DNA of 64,000 bases from Acidobacteria bacterium Mor1. Its GTDB lineage: Bacteria; Acidobacteriota; Polarisedimenticolia; Polarisedimenticolales; Polarisedimenticolaceae. The stretch's first letter is position 1; each line of letters starts with the position of its first letter. Both the position numbers and the translations under genes were made by a program. The DNA is taken from NCBI GenBank assembly GCA_001664505.1, contig CP011806.1, forward strand, positions 5,606,590 to 5,670,589, given 5' to 3'. The notes under the pieces were generated by a model. The model worked only from the letters and a program-made list of their open reading frames with translations. It had not been told where the DNA came from and did not search any database. Below, in pieces: positions 8,016-18,350 of the stretch.

Positions 8016-9164
8016 TTGAACGCGTCTCGAACCATCATCTGGCCGCTACTCCTTCTGCTCGCCGCGGCCTCGCTGACCACCACGGGATGCGGCGGCGATT
8101 CCTCGGCCAAGCCGACTCCAGCCGCCGCCACGCCGGCCACCGCGACCGGCGAAGAAGAGACCGAGGCCAAGGCCGAAGAGGACGCCATCGCCGTCGAGGT
8201 CGGGGCGGTCATCCGCGACACCCTCTCGCAGCTCTACACCACGAGCGCCACGCTCCGGGCGGACAAGCAGGCGACCGTCACCGCCCGCACCCAGGGTGTG
8301 ATCCGCGAGCTCCACGTCGAGGAAGGGCAGTGGGTCGAGCGGGGGCAGGCGCTGGCGGTGCTCGAAGATGACGAGCAGCGCATCGCCTACGGTCAGGCCA
8401 AGACCACCTGGGACAACAAACAGCGCGTCTTCGAGCGCGCCTCCAAGCTCCATGGCCAGGGGTTGATGAGCGACGAGGAATACGAGACCGCCCGGCGCGA
8501 AGCGGAAGAGACCCGCCACGCCGCCGAGCTCGCCGAACTGACCCTCTCCCGCACGGTGATTCGCGCGACCTTCAGCGGCCAGGTCATGACCCGGCATCTG
8601 GACGTGGGCGCAACGGTCAACGACGGCACCGCCGTCTACGACCTCGCCGACCTCAGCCCGCTCTACGCCGACGTTCAGGTTCCCGAGCGTCAGGTGGCCA
8701 CGCTCAAGTCGGGTACCGCCGTGCGGCTCCTGACCGACCAGGGTGAGGAGTCGGGCACCGCGGTGATCGAGCGCATCGCGCCGATGGTCGATACCGCCAC
8801 CGGAACGATCAAGGTCACCGTCGCGGTGCGCAAGGCCCGGGGCCTGCGCCCCGGAAGCTTCGTGCGGCTGGCGATGGTCACCGACGTACACAGCGACACC
8901 CTGGTGGTCCCCCGCACGGCCCTGGTCGCCGAGGGCCGCCGTTGGCACCTGTTCCGGGTATCCGGTGAAGACGGCAAGACCGTCGAGCGGATCGAGGTGT
9001 CCCGCGGCTTCGAGGACACCGACCGTGTCGAGGTGCTGCTGGAAGAGGGTGCGGGTAGCGCGCTCTCGGTCGGGGACCAGGTCGTGATTCTCGGCGCCTC
9101 GTCGTTGAGCGACGGCGCCACGATCAAGCTGATGAACCAGGAGGCTCCCGGTGTCGGTGCCTGA
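8016..9164 (+). CDS. RND efflux periplasmic adaptor (membrane fusion lipoprotein)
   Basis: The TTG start has AAGGGGG 5 nt upstream. The 382-residue product has a signal sequence ending TTTGC (likely lipidated Cys25). An acidic linker follows, then the HlyD/AcrA architecture: lipoyl half (TARTQGVIRELHVEEGQWVERGQ), an alpha-hairpin (about 125-175), the second lipoyl half, a beta-barrel (YADVQVPERQVATLKSG) and a membrane-proximal domain. It would join the inner-membrane permeases encoded downstream to an outer-membrane channel. Its 3' end overlaps the first permease by 14 bp. No TolC-type gene is in the window. Confidence 0.92.
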   Translation: MNASRTIIWPLLLLLAAASLTTTGCGGDSSAKPTPAAATPATATGEEETEAKAEEDAIAVEVGAVIRDTLSQLYTTSATLRADKQATVTARTQGVIRELHVEEGQWVERGQALAVLEDDEQRIAYGQAKTTWDNKQRVFERASKLHGQGLMSDEEYETARREAEETRHAAELAELTLSRTVIRATFSGQVMTRHLDVGATVNDGTAVYDLADLSPLYADVQVPERQVATLKSGTAVRLLTDQGEESGTAVIERIAPMVDTATGTIKVTVAVRKARGLRPGSFVRLAMVTDVHSDTLVVPRTALVAEGRRWHLFRVSGEDGKTVERIEVSRGFEDTDRVEVLLEEGAGSALSVGDQVVILGASSLSDGATIKLMNQEAPGVGA

Positions 9165-12100
9165 GGCAGCCGTCCGGCGGCCTGTCGCGATCTTTGTTGC
9201 GACGCTGACCGCCGTCCTCTTCGGTTACCTGTCGTTCAAGAACATTCCCGTCGAGCTGCTGCCCGATCTGTCCTATCCGACGCTGACGGTGCAGACCAGC
9301 TATCCCGACGCGGCCCCCACCTCGGTGGAGCAGTTCGTCACCCGCCCGCTGGAAGAGGCGGTCGGAGTGATTCCCGGCGTGCGCCAGATGCGTTCGACCT
9401 CCCGCGCGGGCATGTCCGAGATCGTGCTGGAGTTCGAGTGGGACGAGTCGATGGATTTCGCGGCGATGGATGTCCGCGAGAAACTGGGCCTGGTCGACCT
9501 GCCGCTGGAAGTCGAACCACCCCGGGTGCTGCGCTTCGATCCTTCGCTGGATCCGATCGTGCGTCTGGCGTTCTCGGGCGATCGCAGCAACGACGAGTTG
9601 CGCCAGCTGGCCGACCGCTGGCTCAAGCCGCGCCTCGAGGCGATCAAGGGGGTCGCGGCGGCAAAGGTGCGCGGCGGCCTCGAACCTGAAATCCAGGTAG
9701 AAGTCGACGAAGACCGCATGGCCGCCCTGGGCTTGACTCTTGACGATCTGGCCCAGGCGCTACGGGCCGAAAACGTCAATCGCCCCGGTGGAACGCTCAA
9801 GGACCTCGGCACGGTGTATCTGGTGCGCACCCTGCACGAGTTCACCGACCTCGAGCAGCTGCGTCGCACGGTGGTCAAGGAAGAGGCCGGCGGCCGTATT
9901 CGCGTCGAGGACGTGGCCACGGTGACCCGGGGCCATCGGGACCGGCAGGAGATCACCCGCAGCCAGGGGCAGGAGGTGGTCGAGATCGCCCTCCATCGCG
10001 AAGGCTCCTCCAACACCCTCGCCGTGGCCGAGTCGATTCGCGAGGCCCTGGACGGGGACGAGACCGGACGGGGCGGGCTCGAGGCGCAGCTCGCCGACGA
10101 CCTGAAGCTTCGGGTGTTGACCGATCAGTCGATCTACATCGCCGACGCCATCGGCCAGGTGTGGAGCGCGGCGCTCATCGGCGGGTTGCTCGCCGTGTTC
10201 GTGCTGTACTTCTTCCTGCGCGACCTGCGCGCCACGGTGATCATCGGCCTGACCATCCCGATCTCGGTGGTGGCGACCTTCCTGCCGATGTACCGCACCG
10301 GAGTCAGCCTCAACATCATGTCTCTCGGTGGTCTGGCCCTGGGGGTCGGGATGCTGGTGGACAACTCCATCGTGGTGTTGGAAGCGATCGACCGCCGGCG
10401 CAAGGAGGGCCTGGCGGCGGCTCAGGCGGCGGCCCGGGGTGCCGGAGAGGTCTCGGGGGCGGTCACCGCGGCAACCCTGACGACGGTCTCGGTGTTCCTG
10501 CCGATCGTGTTCGTCCAGGGTGTTGCGGGCCAGTTGTTCTACGATCTGGCGGTCACGGTCTGCCTGGCCCTGCTCACCTCACTGGTGGTCTCGCTGACCT
10601 TCATCCCGATGCTCTCGGCTTTCACCGCGTCGGCGGCGAACCCCGGACGCCTCGAGGAACTGCTGGGAGCCCGCGAGGGCTCGAGCTACCTGGATGCCTG
10701 GAGCCAGTTCCTGCATCCGCGGAACCTGGCTACGCCGCTGACGGGTGGCGCCTCGAGTTTGCCGGGCAAGATCGCGATGGTGGTCCTGTGGCCGCTGCGC
10801 CTGGTGGTGAGCCTGCTGATCTATGTGCTGCGCGTCATCTTCTTCCTGGTGTTCTCGATCCTGCGCGCGATTGCCTACGTCCTGGCTCTCGTGCTGGGGC
10901 TGGTGTGGAAGCTCGTCGCAGGCTTGATGCAGATCGTGTTCTGGCCGTTGACCGCGATGATCGATGTCGTCGGCCGGTCCTATCCCGGGTTCCTCAGTGC
11001 ATCTCTGCGTGCGCGATGGGTCTTGTTGCCGCTGGCTTTCGCGCTTTTCGTCGTGTCGGTCGCCGCCGTGCCGCTTCTGGGCACCAACCTGGTGCCGGAT
11101 CTGTCCCAGGGTGAATTCGCTTTCCGGGCCAAGATGCCCGAGGGGACGACCCTCGAGGTCAGTTCCGAGCTGATCGAACGGGTCGAGCGGCGCCTGGTGG
11201 AAGATCCCCGTTTCGATCGGATCTTCACCGTGGTCGGCAGCTGGCCGTCGACCGCCTCGGGGCGCCAGACCCTGGGCGAGAACCTGGCCCAGGTGAACTT
11301 CGTGCTGCCCGAGGGGATCGATGCCGCCGGTGAACAGGCCGCGATCGAGCGGGTGCGGGAAGTCTTCGGCCTGTTCGACAACGTCGAAGCGGAGCTGGCA
11401 CACCCCTCGGTGCTCTCCATGCGGCCGCCCCTCGCCGTTCATCTGTTCTCGGACAACCTGGATTCGCTGGAGCTGGCGGCAAATCGCACGGCCGACATGA
11501 TGTGGAGCCTGCCGGCGGTTCAGGATGTGACGACTTCGTCGGAGCCGGGGAACCCCGAGATCAAGATCGAACTCGACCGGGCCCGGGCTTCGGACCTCAA
11601 CGTCCGCGCCGACCCGCTCTCCCGTTCACTGCAGCGTCAGATCGGTGGTGAACTCGTCGGGCAGTTCCGCGAAGAAGAAGAACGACTCGATATCCGGCTG
11701 CGCGCGTCGGAACGCTGGCGCGATCAGGCCGACGAAGTGGCCAACCTGCGCTACCGGCTGGATAGCGGCGCCGTCGTCCCGGTTTCCGCCTTCGCCGATG
11801 TGACGGTGGAACGTGGACCTGCCGCGATCCACCGGATCGGCGGCAGCCGAGTGGCCGAGGTCACGGCCAAGATCGAGTCCGGCGATCTCGGGCAGGCGAT
11901 CGCCGCCCTCCGCGGGCAGCTCGTCGAGCTCGACTTGCCCGGTGACGTGGTCGCCGAAGCGGCGGGGCAGGACCAGGACATGAAGGTCTCGCTGGACAGC
12001 CTCAAGCTGGCGCTGGCCCTGGCGGTGTTCATGGTCTTCGTGGTCATGGCGATGCAGTTCGAGTCGCTCAAGTATCCGTTCGTCATTCTGCTGTCGGTCC

Positions 12101-12534
12101 CGTTGGGCCTCGTCGGCGTGGTGTTGGCCCTGTGGGTCACGGGTACGTCGGTCGGGGTGCTGTCGTTGATCGGTGTGGTGATGCTGGCGGGCATCGTGGT
12201 CAACAACGCGATCGTGCTGGTCGATGCGGTGAATCGCCGCCGCCGGGCCGGTGAGCGTCTGGAGCTGGCCATCATCGGCGCCGGACGCGAGCGTCTGCGC
12301 CCGATTCTGATGACCACCGCGACGACGATCCTCGCGCTCCTGCCGATGGCCCTCGGCCTGGGCGCCGGGGACGAGCTGCGCCGGCCGCTGGCGATCACCG
12401 TGATCGGCGGTCTCGCGGTCGCGACCCTGCTGACCCTGGTGGTGATCCCTTGCCTCTACCGGGCGATGACCCGCTCAGACACGCCTGAGCCGGTCGTCGA
12501 GATGGAAGGCCTGGCCGGGGAGGCGGGCTCGTGA
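9151..12534 (+). CDS. RND efflux permease, AcrB/HAE1-like, with extra hydrophobic insertion
   Basis: GTG start, with GGAGG 8 nt upstream. The 1127-residue inner-membrane proton-driven pump has the N-terminal segment VRRPVAIFVATLTAVLFGYLSF and the first porter motif PDAAPTSVEQFVTRPLEEAV. The TM4 region reads GLALGVGMLVDNSIVVLEAI, and the mirrored C-terminal half has GVVMLAGIVVNNAIVLVDAV. It is about 80 residues longer than usual. The excess is at about residues 538-615, a run of hydrophobic stretches (AMVVLWPLRLVVSLLIYVL, FFLVFSILRAIAYVLALVL) just before the TM7 repeat. The substrate cannot be deduced. Middle gene of a three-gene operon. Confidence 0.93.
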   Translation: MSVPEAAVRRPVAIFVATLTAVLFGYLSFKNIPVELLPDLSYPTLTVQTSYPDAAPTSVEQFVTRPLEEAVGVIPGVRQMRSTSRAGMSEIVLEFEWDESMDFAAMDVREKLGLVDLPLEVEPPRVLRFDPSLDPIVRLAFSGDRSNDELRQLADRWLKPRLEAIKGVAAAKVRGGLEPEIQVEVDEDRMAALGLTLDDLAQALRAENVNRPGGTLKDLGTVYLVRTLHEFTDLEQLRRTVVKEEAGGRIRVEDVATVTRGHRDRQEITRSQGQEVVEIALHREGSSNTLAVAESIREALDGDETGRGGLEAQLADDLKLRVLTDQSIYIADAIGQVWSAALIGGLLAVFVLYFFLRDLRATVIIGLTIPISVVATFLPMYRTGVSLNIMSLGGLALGVGMLVDNSIVVLEAIDRRRKEGLAAAQAAARGAGEVSGAVTAATLTTVSVFLPIVFVQGVAGQLFYDLAVTVCLALLTSLVVSLTFIPMLSAFTASAANPGRLEELLGAREGSSYLDAWSQFLHPRNLATPLTGGASSLPGKIAMVVLWPLRLVVSLLIYVLRVIFFLVFSILRAIAYVLALVLGLVWKLVAGLMQIVFWPLTAMIDVVGRSYPGFLSASLRARWVLLPLAFALFVVSVAAVPLLGTNLVPDLSQGEFAFRAKMPEGTTLEVSSELIERVERRLVEDPRFDRIFTVVGSWPSTASGRQTLGENLAQVNFVLPEGIDAAGEQAAIERVREVFGLFDNVEAELAHPSVLSMRPPLAVHLFSDNLDSLELAANRTADMMWSLPAVQDVTTSSEPGNPEIKIELDRARASDLNVRADPLSRSLQRQIGGELVGQFREEEERLDIRLRASERWRDQADEVANLRYRLDSGAVVPVSAFADVTVERGPAAIHRIGGSRVAEVTAKIESGDLGQAIAALRGQLVELDLPGDVVAEAAGQDQDMKVSLDSLKLALALAVFMVFVVMAMQFESLKYPFVILLSVPLGLVGVVLALWVTGTSVGVLSLIGVVMLAGIVVNNAIVLVDAVNRRRRAGERLELAIIGAGRERLRPILMTTATTILALLPMALGLGAGDELRRPLAITVIGGLAVATLLTLVVIPCLYRAMTRSDTPEPVVEMEGLAGEAGS

Positions 12535-15500
12535 AGAAGCTGACCGACCTGCCTCTGGACCGTCCGATCGCCACGGTGATGTTGTTGATCAGTCTGACCG
12601 TGCTCGGCACGGTAGCGATCAACTTCCTGCCTCTCGGGTTCATGCCGCTGGTGGCCGAACCGGAGATCGACGTGCAGGTCAACTTCCCGGGCAGCCACCC
12701 GATGGAAGGCCTGCGGGAAGTGCTCAAGCCGATCGAGGAAGAGGTCGCCACGATCCCCGACGTCAAGCGGGTGTTCGGCTGGTCCAACAGCGGCAACGTC
12801 GGGCTCGAGGCCCAGTTCGACTGGGGCATCAACCCGGACCTGAAGATGCTCGAGGTCCGTGAGGCGGTTGAGCGGGTGCGTCCGAGCCTCCCCGCCGGGA
12901 TCGAGCAGATCACCGTCGAGGGAGATACCGACGGCCCCGGAGCCCAGATCCTGCAGGGCCGCATCTCGGCCAAGATGGATCTATCGCAGTCCTGGGACCT
13001 GCTCGATCAGCGTATCCGCCGCCCGCTGGAGCGGGTGAGAGGGGTCGCCAGTGTTTACCTCTACGGCGTCGATCCGCTGGAGGTGCGCATCGATCTGGAC
13101 CTGGCGGCGCTGCGGCAGCACGGTCTCGATGCGGGGCAGTTGATCGAGCGCATCAACCAGGCCAACTACGACATGGATCTCGGGGCGGTGCACGGGAGCG
13201 CCCTCCGTTACGACGTGCGCACCGAGGCACGCTTCCGCGACATCGAGACCGTTCGCGACCTGGTGGTTTCCGACAACGGCCTGCGGCTGCACGACGTGGC
13301 CGAGGTGGCGCTGCGGGAACCTCCCCTGAGGCGTGGACGTCACCTCAATCGCGACTTCGCCATTGGCTTCGACATCAACAAGGAAGCGTCGGCCAACACC
13401 GTGGCCACCGTGTCGCGGTTGATGGAAAAGATCGACGAGATCGGCAAGGATCCGGCGCTCGGTGGTGTCGCCGTGGTGGTCTGGGAGAACCAGGGAGAGG
13501 AAATCCTCAACTCGCTGGCCGGATTGCGCAACGCCGGCATCTTCGGCGGGTTGATGGCCGTCACGGTGCTGTTCCTGTTCTTGCGCCGTCTGCGCACGAC
13601 CCTGATCGTGGCGGTTGCGATCCCGTTCTCGCTGCTGGTCACCTGTGGGCTGATGTTCCTGCTGGGCATGGAACTGAACGTGTTGACCATGCTCGGGCTG
13701 ATGCTCGGCGTCGGCATGTTGGTCGACAACGCCGTCGTGGTGATCGAGAACATCTACCGCCTGCAGGCGAAGGGTGCGAGTCCGGCCGAGGCCGCTCGGA
13801 TGGGGCCGCGACAGGTCGGCCTGGCGGTCCTCGCGGCCACGGCAACCACGCTTATCGTCTGGTCCTGGCTGCTGATCATCGAGCCCAATCAGATCAAGAT
13901 CTATATCGGGGCCGTTGCCGGCGTGATCTGCATGTCGGTGGTCTGCTCGCTGTTCATCTCGCTGACCTTCATTCCGCTCGCTGCGGCACGTTTCTCGTCC
14001 CCCGAGCCGATCCGCCCGGGGTTCTTCGTGAACCGGCTGTTGCCCCGCTACCGCGGGGTGCTGGTCTGGACCCTTGGCAGCGCGCGCAACCGCGTCGTCA
14101 CCCTGGCGCTCCTCTTTGCGGTGGGCGCGAGCGCGGCGATTCCCTTCATGAACATCGAGAAGAGCGGCGAGCCTCGCGAACAGCCCAGTGATCTGGTGCT
14201 CGACTACCGGATCGCCGATGCGACCACCGTCGAGAACCTCGAGGGCTACGTCAACGTCGTCGAGGACTGGCTCGAGAGCCGCCGGGAGGAGCTCGGCTAC
14301 AGCAACCTGTACTCCTGGTTCTCCGAGGACGACAATTTCGCCAACACCCGGCTCTACCTGCCCGAGGGGCAGAATACCGAGGCAAACTTCAAGGCTCTCG
14401 AAGAGAAGGTGCTCGACGGTTTGCCGGTCATCCCCGGCGTTCAGTTCGCTCTGGGCAACCAGCGCGGCCGCAACCGTGGACCGTCGAAGGGGGGCGTCGT
14501 GCGGGTCTCGGTGCACGGGGAGGATCCCGAGTACCTGCAGGAGATCGCCCTGGATATCGAGTCGAAGATATTCGGCCTGCCCCACGTGAACGAGGTCTAC
14601 GGCCCGACGCTCAACGGCCGGGCGGAGGCCCGGGTTGAAGTGGATGTCGAGAAGGCACGGGCGTTGGGCCTGGAGCCCCGAGCGGTGGCGGATACGGTGG
14701 CGTTCGTCTTCAGGGGACAGCGCCTGCGGCGCTACCACGGGCCCCAGGGCGAGATCGACATGACCATCGCCTTGCCTGAAGAAGCTCAGCCCGGATTGGG
14801 GGCGTTGGAGAGTCTCCCGATCAATCTCGGCGAGGATAACTGGGTGCCGCTGGATGCGGTCGCCGACGTGGTGATCGGCAGCACACCCCGCGGCATCGAC
14901 CGGGTCGACCGCAAGACGACCGTGCGCATCACGACGCTGTTCGACGACGACGAGTTGACCACCGAGGAGATGCGCGAGAACGTCGAAACGGCACTCGCCG
15001 GCTTGAGTCTGCCCGAGGGCTACGCCTGGGACTGGGGTTCGCAACATCGCGACGGAGACGAAGCGCTCAACGTGATGTTCACCGGGATACAGATCGCGAT
15101 CGTCATCGTGCTTCTGCTGATGATCGCGCTCTTCGAATCGCTCAGCCAGCCGCTGGCGATCCTCATCACCTTGCCGCTGGCGTTGTTCGGCTCATTCTGG
15201 ACGCTTTGGTTGGCCGGTTTCGTGCTCGAGATCCTGGCCTTCATCGGGATCATCATCCTGATCGGCGTCGTCGTGAACAACGGGATCGTGATGGTGGACC
15301 ATGTCAACGCGTTGCGGCGCTCCGGCATGGGCCGGGAGGAAGCGTTGATCGAGGGCTGCGGCGACCGGCTGCGCCCGGTGCTGATGACCGTGATCACCAC
15401 GGTGGTCGGCCTGATCCCGCTGGCCATGTCCGAGTTCACCGTGGCCGGGATCTACATCCAGTCCATGGCGGTGGCGATGATCGGAGGCCTGATCTCGTCG

Positions 15501-15635
15501 ACGTTGTTCACGTTGGTGGCGCTTCCGGTGTGGTACACCACCGTCGAGGACTTCTTCGCCCTCATGCGTAGCGCGATGCCCTGGTCGCTGGCGCGCAAGG
15601 CCGGCGGCGGCCGGCGCTCGGTGCTGGCCGACTGA
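12531..15635 (+). CDS. RND efflux permease, second copy
   Basis: A GTG start shares four bases with the stop of the previous permease (GTGA), so translation is probably coupled. The 1034-residue product has the RND signatures: TM1 PIATVMLLISLTVLGTVAI, GLMLGVGMLVDNAVVVIENI, and IGIIILIGVVVNNGIVMVDH in the second half. Length is normal for the family and there is no insertion like that of its neighbour. One adaptor plus two different permeases recalls MdtABC-type pumps, in which the permeases form mixed trimers; whether that applies here is inference. Confidence 0.93.
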   Translation: MKKLTDLPLDRPIATVMLLISLTVLGTVAINFLPLGFMPLVAEPEIDVQVNFPGSHPMEGLREVLKPIEEEVATIPDVKRVFGWSNSGNVGLEAQFDWGINPDLKMLEVREAVERVRPSLPAGIEQITVEGDTDGPGAQILQGRISAKMDLSQSWDLLDQRIRRPLERVRGVASVYLYGVDPLEVRIDLDLAALRQHGLDAGQLIERINQANYDMDLGAVHGSALRYDVRTEARFRDIETVRDLVVSDNGLRLHDVAEVALREPPLRRGRHLNRDFAIGFDINKEASANTVATVSRLMEKIDEIGKDPALGGVAVVVWENQGEEILNSLAGLRNAGIFGGLMAVTVLFLFLRRLRTTLIVAVAIPFSLLVTCGLMFLLGMELNVLTMLGLMLGVGMLVDNAVVVIENIYRLQAKGASPAEAARMGPRQVGLAVLAATATTLIVWSWLLIIEPNQIKIYIGAVAGVICMSVVCSLFISLTFIPLAAARFSSPEPIRPGFFVNRLLPRYRGVLVWTLGSARNRVVTLALLFAVGASAAIPFMNIEKSGEPREQPSDLVLDYRIADATTVENLEGYVNVVEDWLESRREELGYSNLYSWFSEDDNFANTRLYLPEGQNTEANFKALEEKVLDGLPVIPGVQFALGNQRGRNRGPSKGGVVRVSVHGEDPEYLQEIALDIESKIFGLPHVNEVYGPTLNGRAEARVEVDVEKARALGLEPRAVADTVAFVFRGQRLRRYHGPQGEIDMTIALPEEAQPGLGALESLPINLGEDNWVPLDAVADVVIGSTPRGIDRVDRKTTVRITTLFDDDELTTEEMRENVETALAGLSLPEGYAWDWGSQHRDGDEALNVMFTGIQIAIVIVLLLMIALFESLSQPLAILITLPLALFGSFWTLWLAGFVLEILAFIGIIILIGVVVNNGIVMVDHVNALRRSGMGREEALIEGCGDRLRPVLMTVITTVVGLIPLAMSEFTVAGIYIQSMAVAMIGGLISSTLFTLVALPVWYTTVEDFFALMRSAMPWSLARKAGGGRRSVLAD

Positions 15636-15668
15636 ATCGAGCGGGCTTCGACCGGAACCGGCTCGTTC

Positions 15669-17426
15669 CTACGGCTCGAACTTCCGCACGTACATGTCCT
15701 GCTTGAGGTAGGTCAGCCGCGGCGACAGCGGCGGCAGGTTCGAGGGCGTGTTGAAGTCGGTGTCGTAGTGGAAGTCGCGCACCGGCGGGTTGTACTGGGG
15801 CGAGCCGACGATCAGCTGCCCGTTGACCCGGATCGGCTTGTTCAGGCTGACCAGCGATCCCCGGTAGGTCAGGGTCACGCCGCTCCAGTCCTCATGCATC
15901 CGCGGGTAGTTGTGGACACCGCCGCTGTAGCTGCCGCTGTCCTGGCCGGCGCTTCCGTCGACCCCGCCGGTGGTGTCGGTTCCCGAGAGGAACGCCGCGT
16001 TGACGGTCGTGGTCGCCGCGTTGCGGCTCGAGTGGCTCAGGGCCTGGGTGCTGTCCGAATCGGCCCAGGCGGTCGAGAGCACGTTCATCGAGTCCGAGAG
16101 GATCGAGGCCGGCTTCTTGTTGGTGCGGTTGTAGTGCCCCTGGACGTACATCGCCTGGTTGGTCACCACCGTCAGGCCCTCGATCGCCGGGGCCAGCGAC
16201 ACGTTCGACGCCAGCTCGTCGGCGTTCTGCAGCCGGACGCCGTAGCCGTTGATCGTGTCCTGGTTCGGTCCCTCGACACCGAAGTAGAACACCAGCCCAC
16301 CGTCGCTGGTGTCGTCGATATCCTTGCCCATGATCGCCGTGTTGTTGTGCAGGCAGTTCAACAGAGACTGCACGTCGACGTCGAGCATGCGGATGTTCTT
16401 GGATTCACGGTTGTTGTAGAAGCTGTTGGAGGTCGAGAGCGCTCCGCAGCCGGCCAGGGTCGCGTTCTGGGCGTGAGTCGCTCCTGCGGCGCTCTGGAGC
16501 TCGATGCCGTTGGTGGTCGCGTCCAGCATGACCCGGAGGTCCGCACGGTCCCAGTAGAGCCGTCCGGCAGAAGGATCCAGCGCGTCGGGCTGGGGCACGT
16601 CGACGATATCGGCGCCGGTCTGGATCATGCCGTTCCAGCCGGTGACATCGGACTGGGTGATCAGCCGGCGGCTGCCGCTACAGGTCGGCACCTCGGTCAG
16701 GGTCGACGGATCGGCCACCCGGAAGGGGCCGGTCCAGCAGATGTCCGCCTCCTTGCGGCCACGGTAGATGTCTCCGGCAGCGGAGACCTGCCCGTTGATG
16801 TCCACCGAGGTGTAGGCGGCCATGTACAGATCGCCGTTGGTGTGCACCGGGCCGTTGAGCGCCATGGCCGGTCCAGGCGTGATCTCGAGATCCTTGTTGA
16901 AGAACACCGCGAACTGGAACAGGGGCACCAGCCGGGTGTTGACGCGAAGCTCCAGCTCCGCCTCCTTGTTGCCGTCGGTGTTGAAGGTCGTGGAGTTGAT
17001 CATGTGCCGGTATTCCAGGGCACTGAGGTTCTGGTGCGGCTCACCCCGGGGTACGACGATGCTGCGGGGGCTGTCCGGGAGCTCGTTGATGTGGGTGGTG
17101 ATCGTGCGCCCGTCGAGCTGGTAGTCCGCGCAGGCGAAATCTCCGCTGCCCAGGTTGCTTCCTTCGCACATCGGGTCCAGGCCCGCCGGGTCCGGCGGTG
17201 TTCCCTTGGGCAGGCTGTAGTTCTGGAACACCGTGCGGACGAGATCCGAGCGGATGTTCAGACCTGCCTCGGCAGCGTAGAAGCCCCGGACGCTCTCCAT
17301 CGAAGAGTGGGTCGTGGCCGTGTCGATGGCGGTGAGCGAGAAGTATCCGAGCAGCAGCGCGGCGATCAACGCCAGCAGCAGCAGCACGGTCACCAACGCG
17401 TATCCGTCTTGTCGGGAGGTTCTCAT
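15669..17426 (-). CDS. pilX: PilX-like type IV pilus assembly protein
   Basis: The 585-residue product has an N-terminal RQDG followed by YALVTVLLLLALIAALLLGYFS, a pilin-like helix without the usual Glu5, as in PilX proteins. SMESVRGFYAAEAGLN follows, typical of PilX. The large C-terminal part contains a repetitive beta region (ALNGPVHTNGDLYMAA, GQVSAAGDIY), suggesting a beta-helical passenger. The start at 17426 has GAGG 7 nt upstream; an in-frame ATG at 17432 sits almost on that site. It is the last gene of the FimT-PilV-PilW-PilX set, whose products should prime or cap the pilus. Confidence 0.82.
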   Translation of the reverse strand: MRTSRQDGYALVTVLLLLALIAALLLGYFSLTAIDTATTHSSMESVRGFYAAEAGLNIRSDLVRTVFQNYSLPKGTPPDPAGLDPMCEGSNLGSGDFACADYQLDGRTITTHINELPDSPRSIVVPRGEPHQNLSALEYRHMINSTTFNTDGNKEAELELRVNTRLVPLFQFAVFFNKDLEITPGPAMALNGPVHTNGDLYMAAYTSVDINGQVSAAGDIYRGRKEADICWTGPFRVADPSTLTEVPTCSGSRRLITQSDVTGWNGMIQTGADIVDVPQPDALDPSAGRLYWDRADLRVMLDATTNGIELQSAAGATHAQNATLAGCGALSTSNSFYNNRESKNIRMLDVDVQSLLNCLHNNTAIMGKDIDDTSDGGLVFYFGVEGPNQDTINGYGVRLQNADELASNVSLAPAIEGLTVVTNQAMYVQGHYNRTNKKPASILSDSMNVLSTAWADSDSTQALSHSSRNAATTTVNAAFLSGTDTTGGVDGSAGQDSGSYSGGVHNYPRMHEDWSGVTLTYRGSLVSLNKPIRVNGQLIVGSPQYNPPVRDFHYDTDFNTPSNLPPLSPRLTYLKQDMYVRKFEP

Positions 17427-17445
17427 CGGCATACCTCGTGGGGCG

Positions 17446-18342
17446 CTAGAGCGAGAGCACGTTGCGCGGAAAGAAACGGCTCGACATCGTGCGCTGCACC
17501 GTGCGGCCGTCGAAGGAGGTCTCCGCGGTGAGGGTGAGTTCGACGCTGACCACGTCGGACCAATCGTCCGACGACGTCAGGCTGGTTCGCACCGAGCCGT
17601 CGGTCAGGTGCGCCTGGACCTGGAAGTCCGTGACGTAGTCCATGATGTTGACCACGTCGGCCGGGTCGTCGTTGATCCGGTATCGCAGCCGGCCGTTGAC
17701 GATCTCGTAGCGGTGCTCGGTCAGGGCGTAGGCCCGGCACTGGTCGGCCTTGCCGCAGGAGATGACCCAGTTGGTCACCCCCGCCTTGCCCGAAATGTCC
17801 AGGCGTTGATCGTCGGTGCCGTCGGCGTCGTAGGAGAGGAACTGTCCCTGTTTGGAGATCGGGCTGAAGGCGTAGACGTCCATCGCGCCGCCGTGTTTGG
17901 TGCGTTCCTGGCGCCAGGCTCCCACGTTGTCGGGCCAGCCGTCGCTGTTGTCGTCGGGGAGCTTGCCGCAGCCGGGCACCGTCGAGGCCAGTTCGGAGAT
18001 CCGCAGTTCTCCGATCGCCGCGCCGGCGACGATGTCCTGGCAGATCGGCATCACGTCGTCGGATTCGTTGGTGCGCACGATCAGGGTGTCCGGACCGGAG
18101 CCGCCGTCGACGATCATGATCGCCGGGAAGTCGCCGGGCAGGCGGGTGCCCGCCTGGCGCAGATCGATGCCGACCAGATCGATGCCGGCGCGGAGATGCT
18201 GGTTCAGGTCGGTGCGCCGCTCGTCCGCCTCGTAGATCTTGCGGCTGGAGAGGGTAATCGAGAGGGCTGCGGTCGCCAGCAGGCCGGCAACAGCCAGCGC
18301 CACCATGAGCTCGACCAGGGTCAATCCGGATTGTCGACGCAT
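17446..18342 (-). CDS. pilW: Prepilin-type minor pilin, PilW-like
   Basis: The 298-residue product has a short class III leader (MRRQSG), then LTLVELMVALAVAGLLATAAL. The prepilin peptidase site lies after Gly6, and Glu is at mature position 5. YEADERRTDLNQHLRAGIDLVGIDLRQAG matches PilW. The soluble domain has several cysteines that may form disulfides. AGGAG lies 6 nt before the ATG and overlaps the stop codon region of the preceding gene, which fits an operon with PilV and FimT. Confidence 0.88.
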   Translation of the reverse strand: MRRQSGLTLVELMVALAVAGLLATAALSITLSSRKIYEADERRTDLNQHLRAGIDLVGIDLRQAGTRLPGDFPAIMIVDGGSGPDTLIVRTNESDDVMPICQDIVAGAAIGELRISELASTVPGCGKLPDDNSDGWPDNVGAWRQERTKHGGAMDVYAFSPISKQGQFLSYDADGTDDQRLDISGKAGVTNWVISCGKADQCRAYALTEHRYEIVNGRLRYRINDDPADVVNIMDYVTDFQVQAHLTDGSVRTSLTSSDDWSDVVSVELTLTAETSFDGRTVQRTMSSRFFPRNVLSL

Positions 18343-18350
18343 GGGATCTC

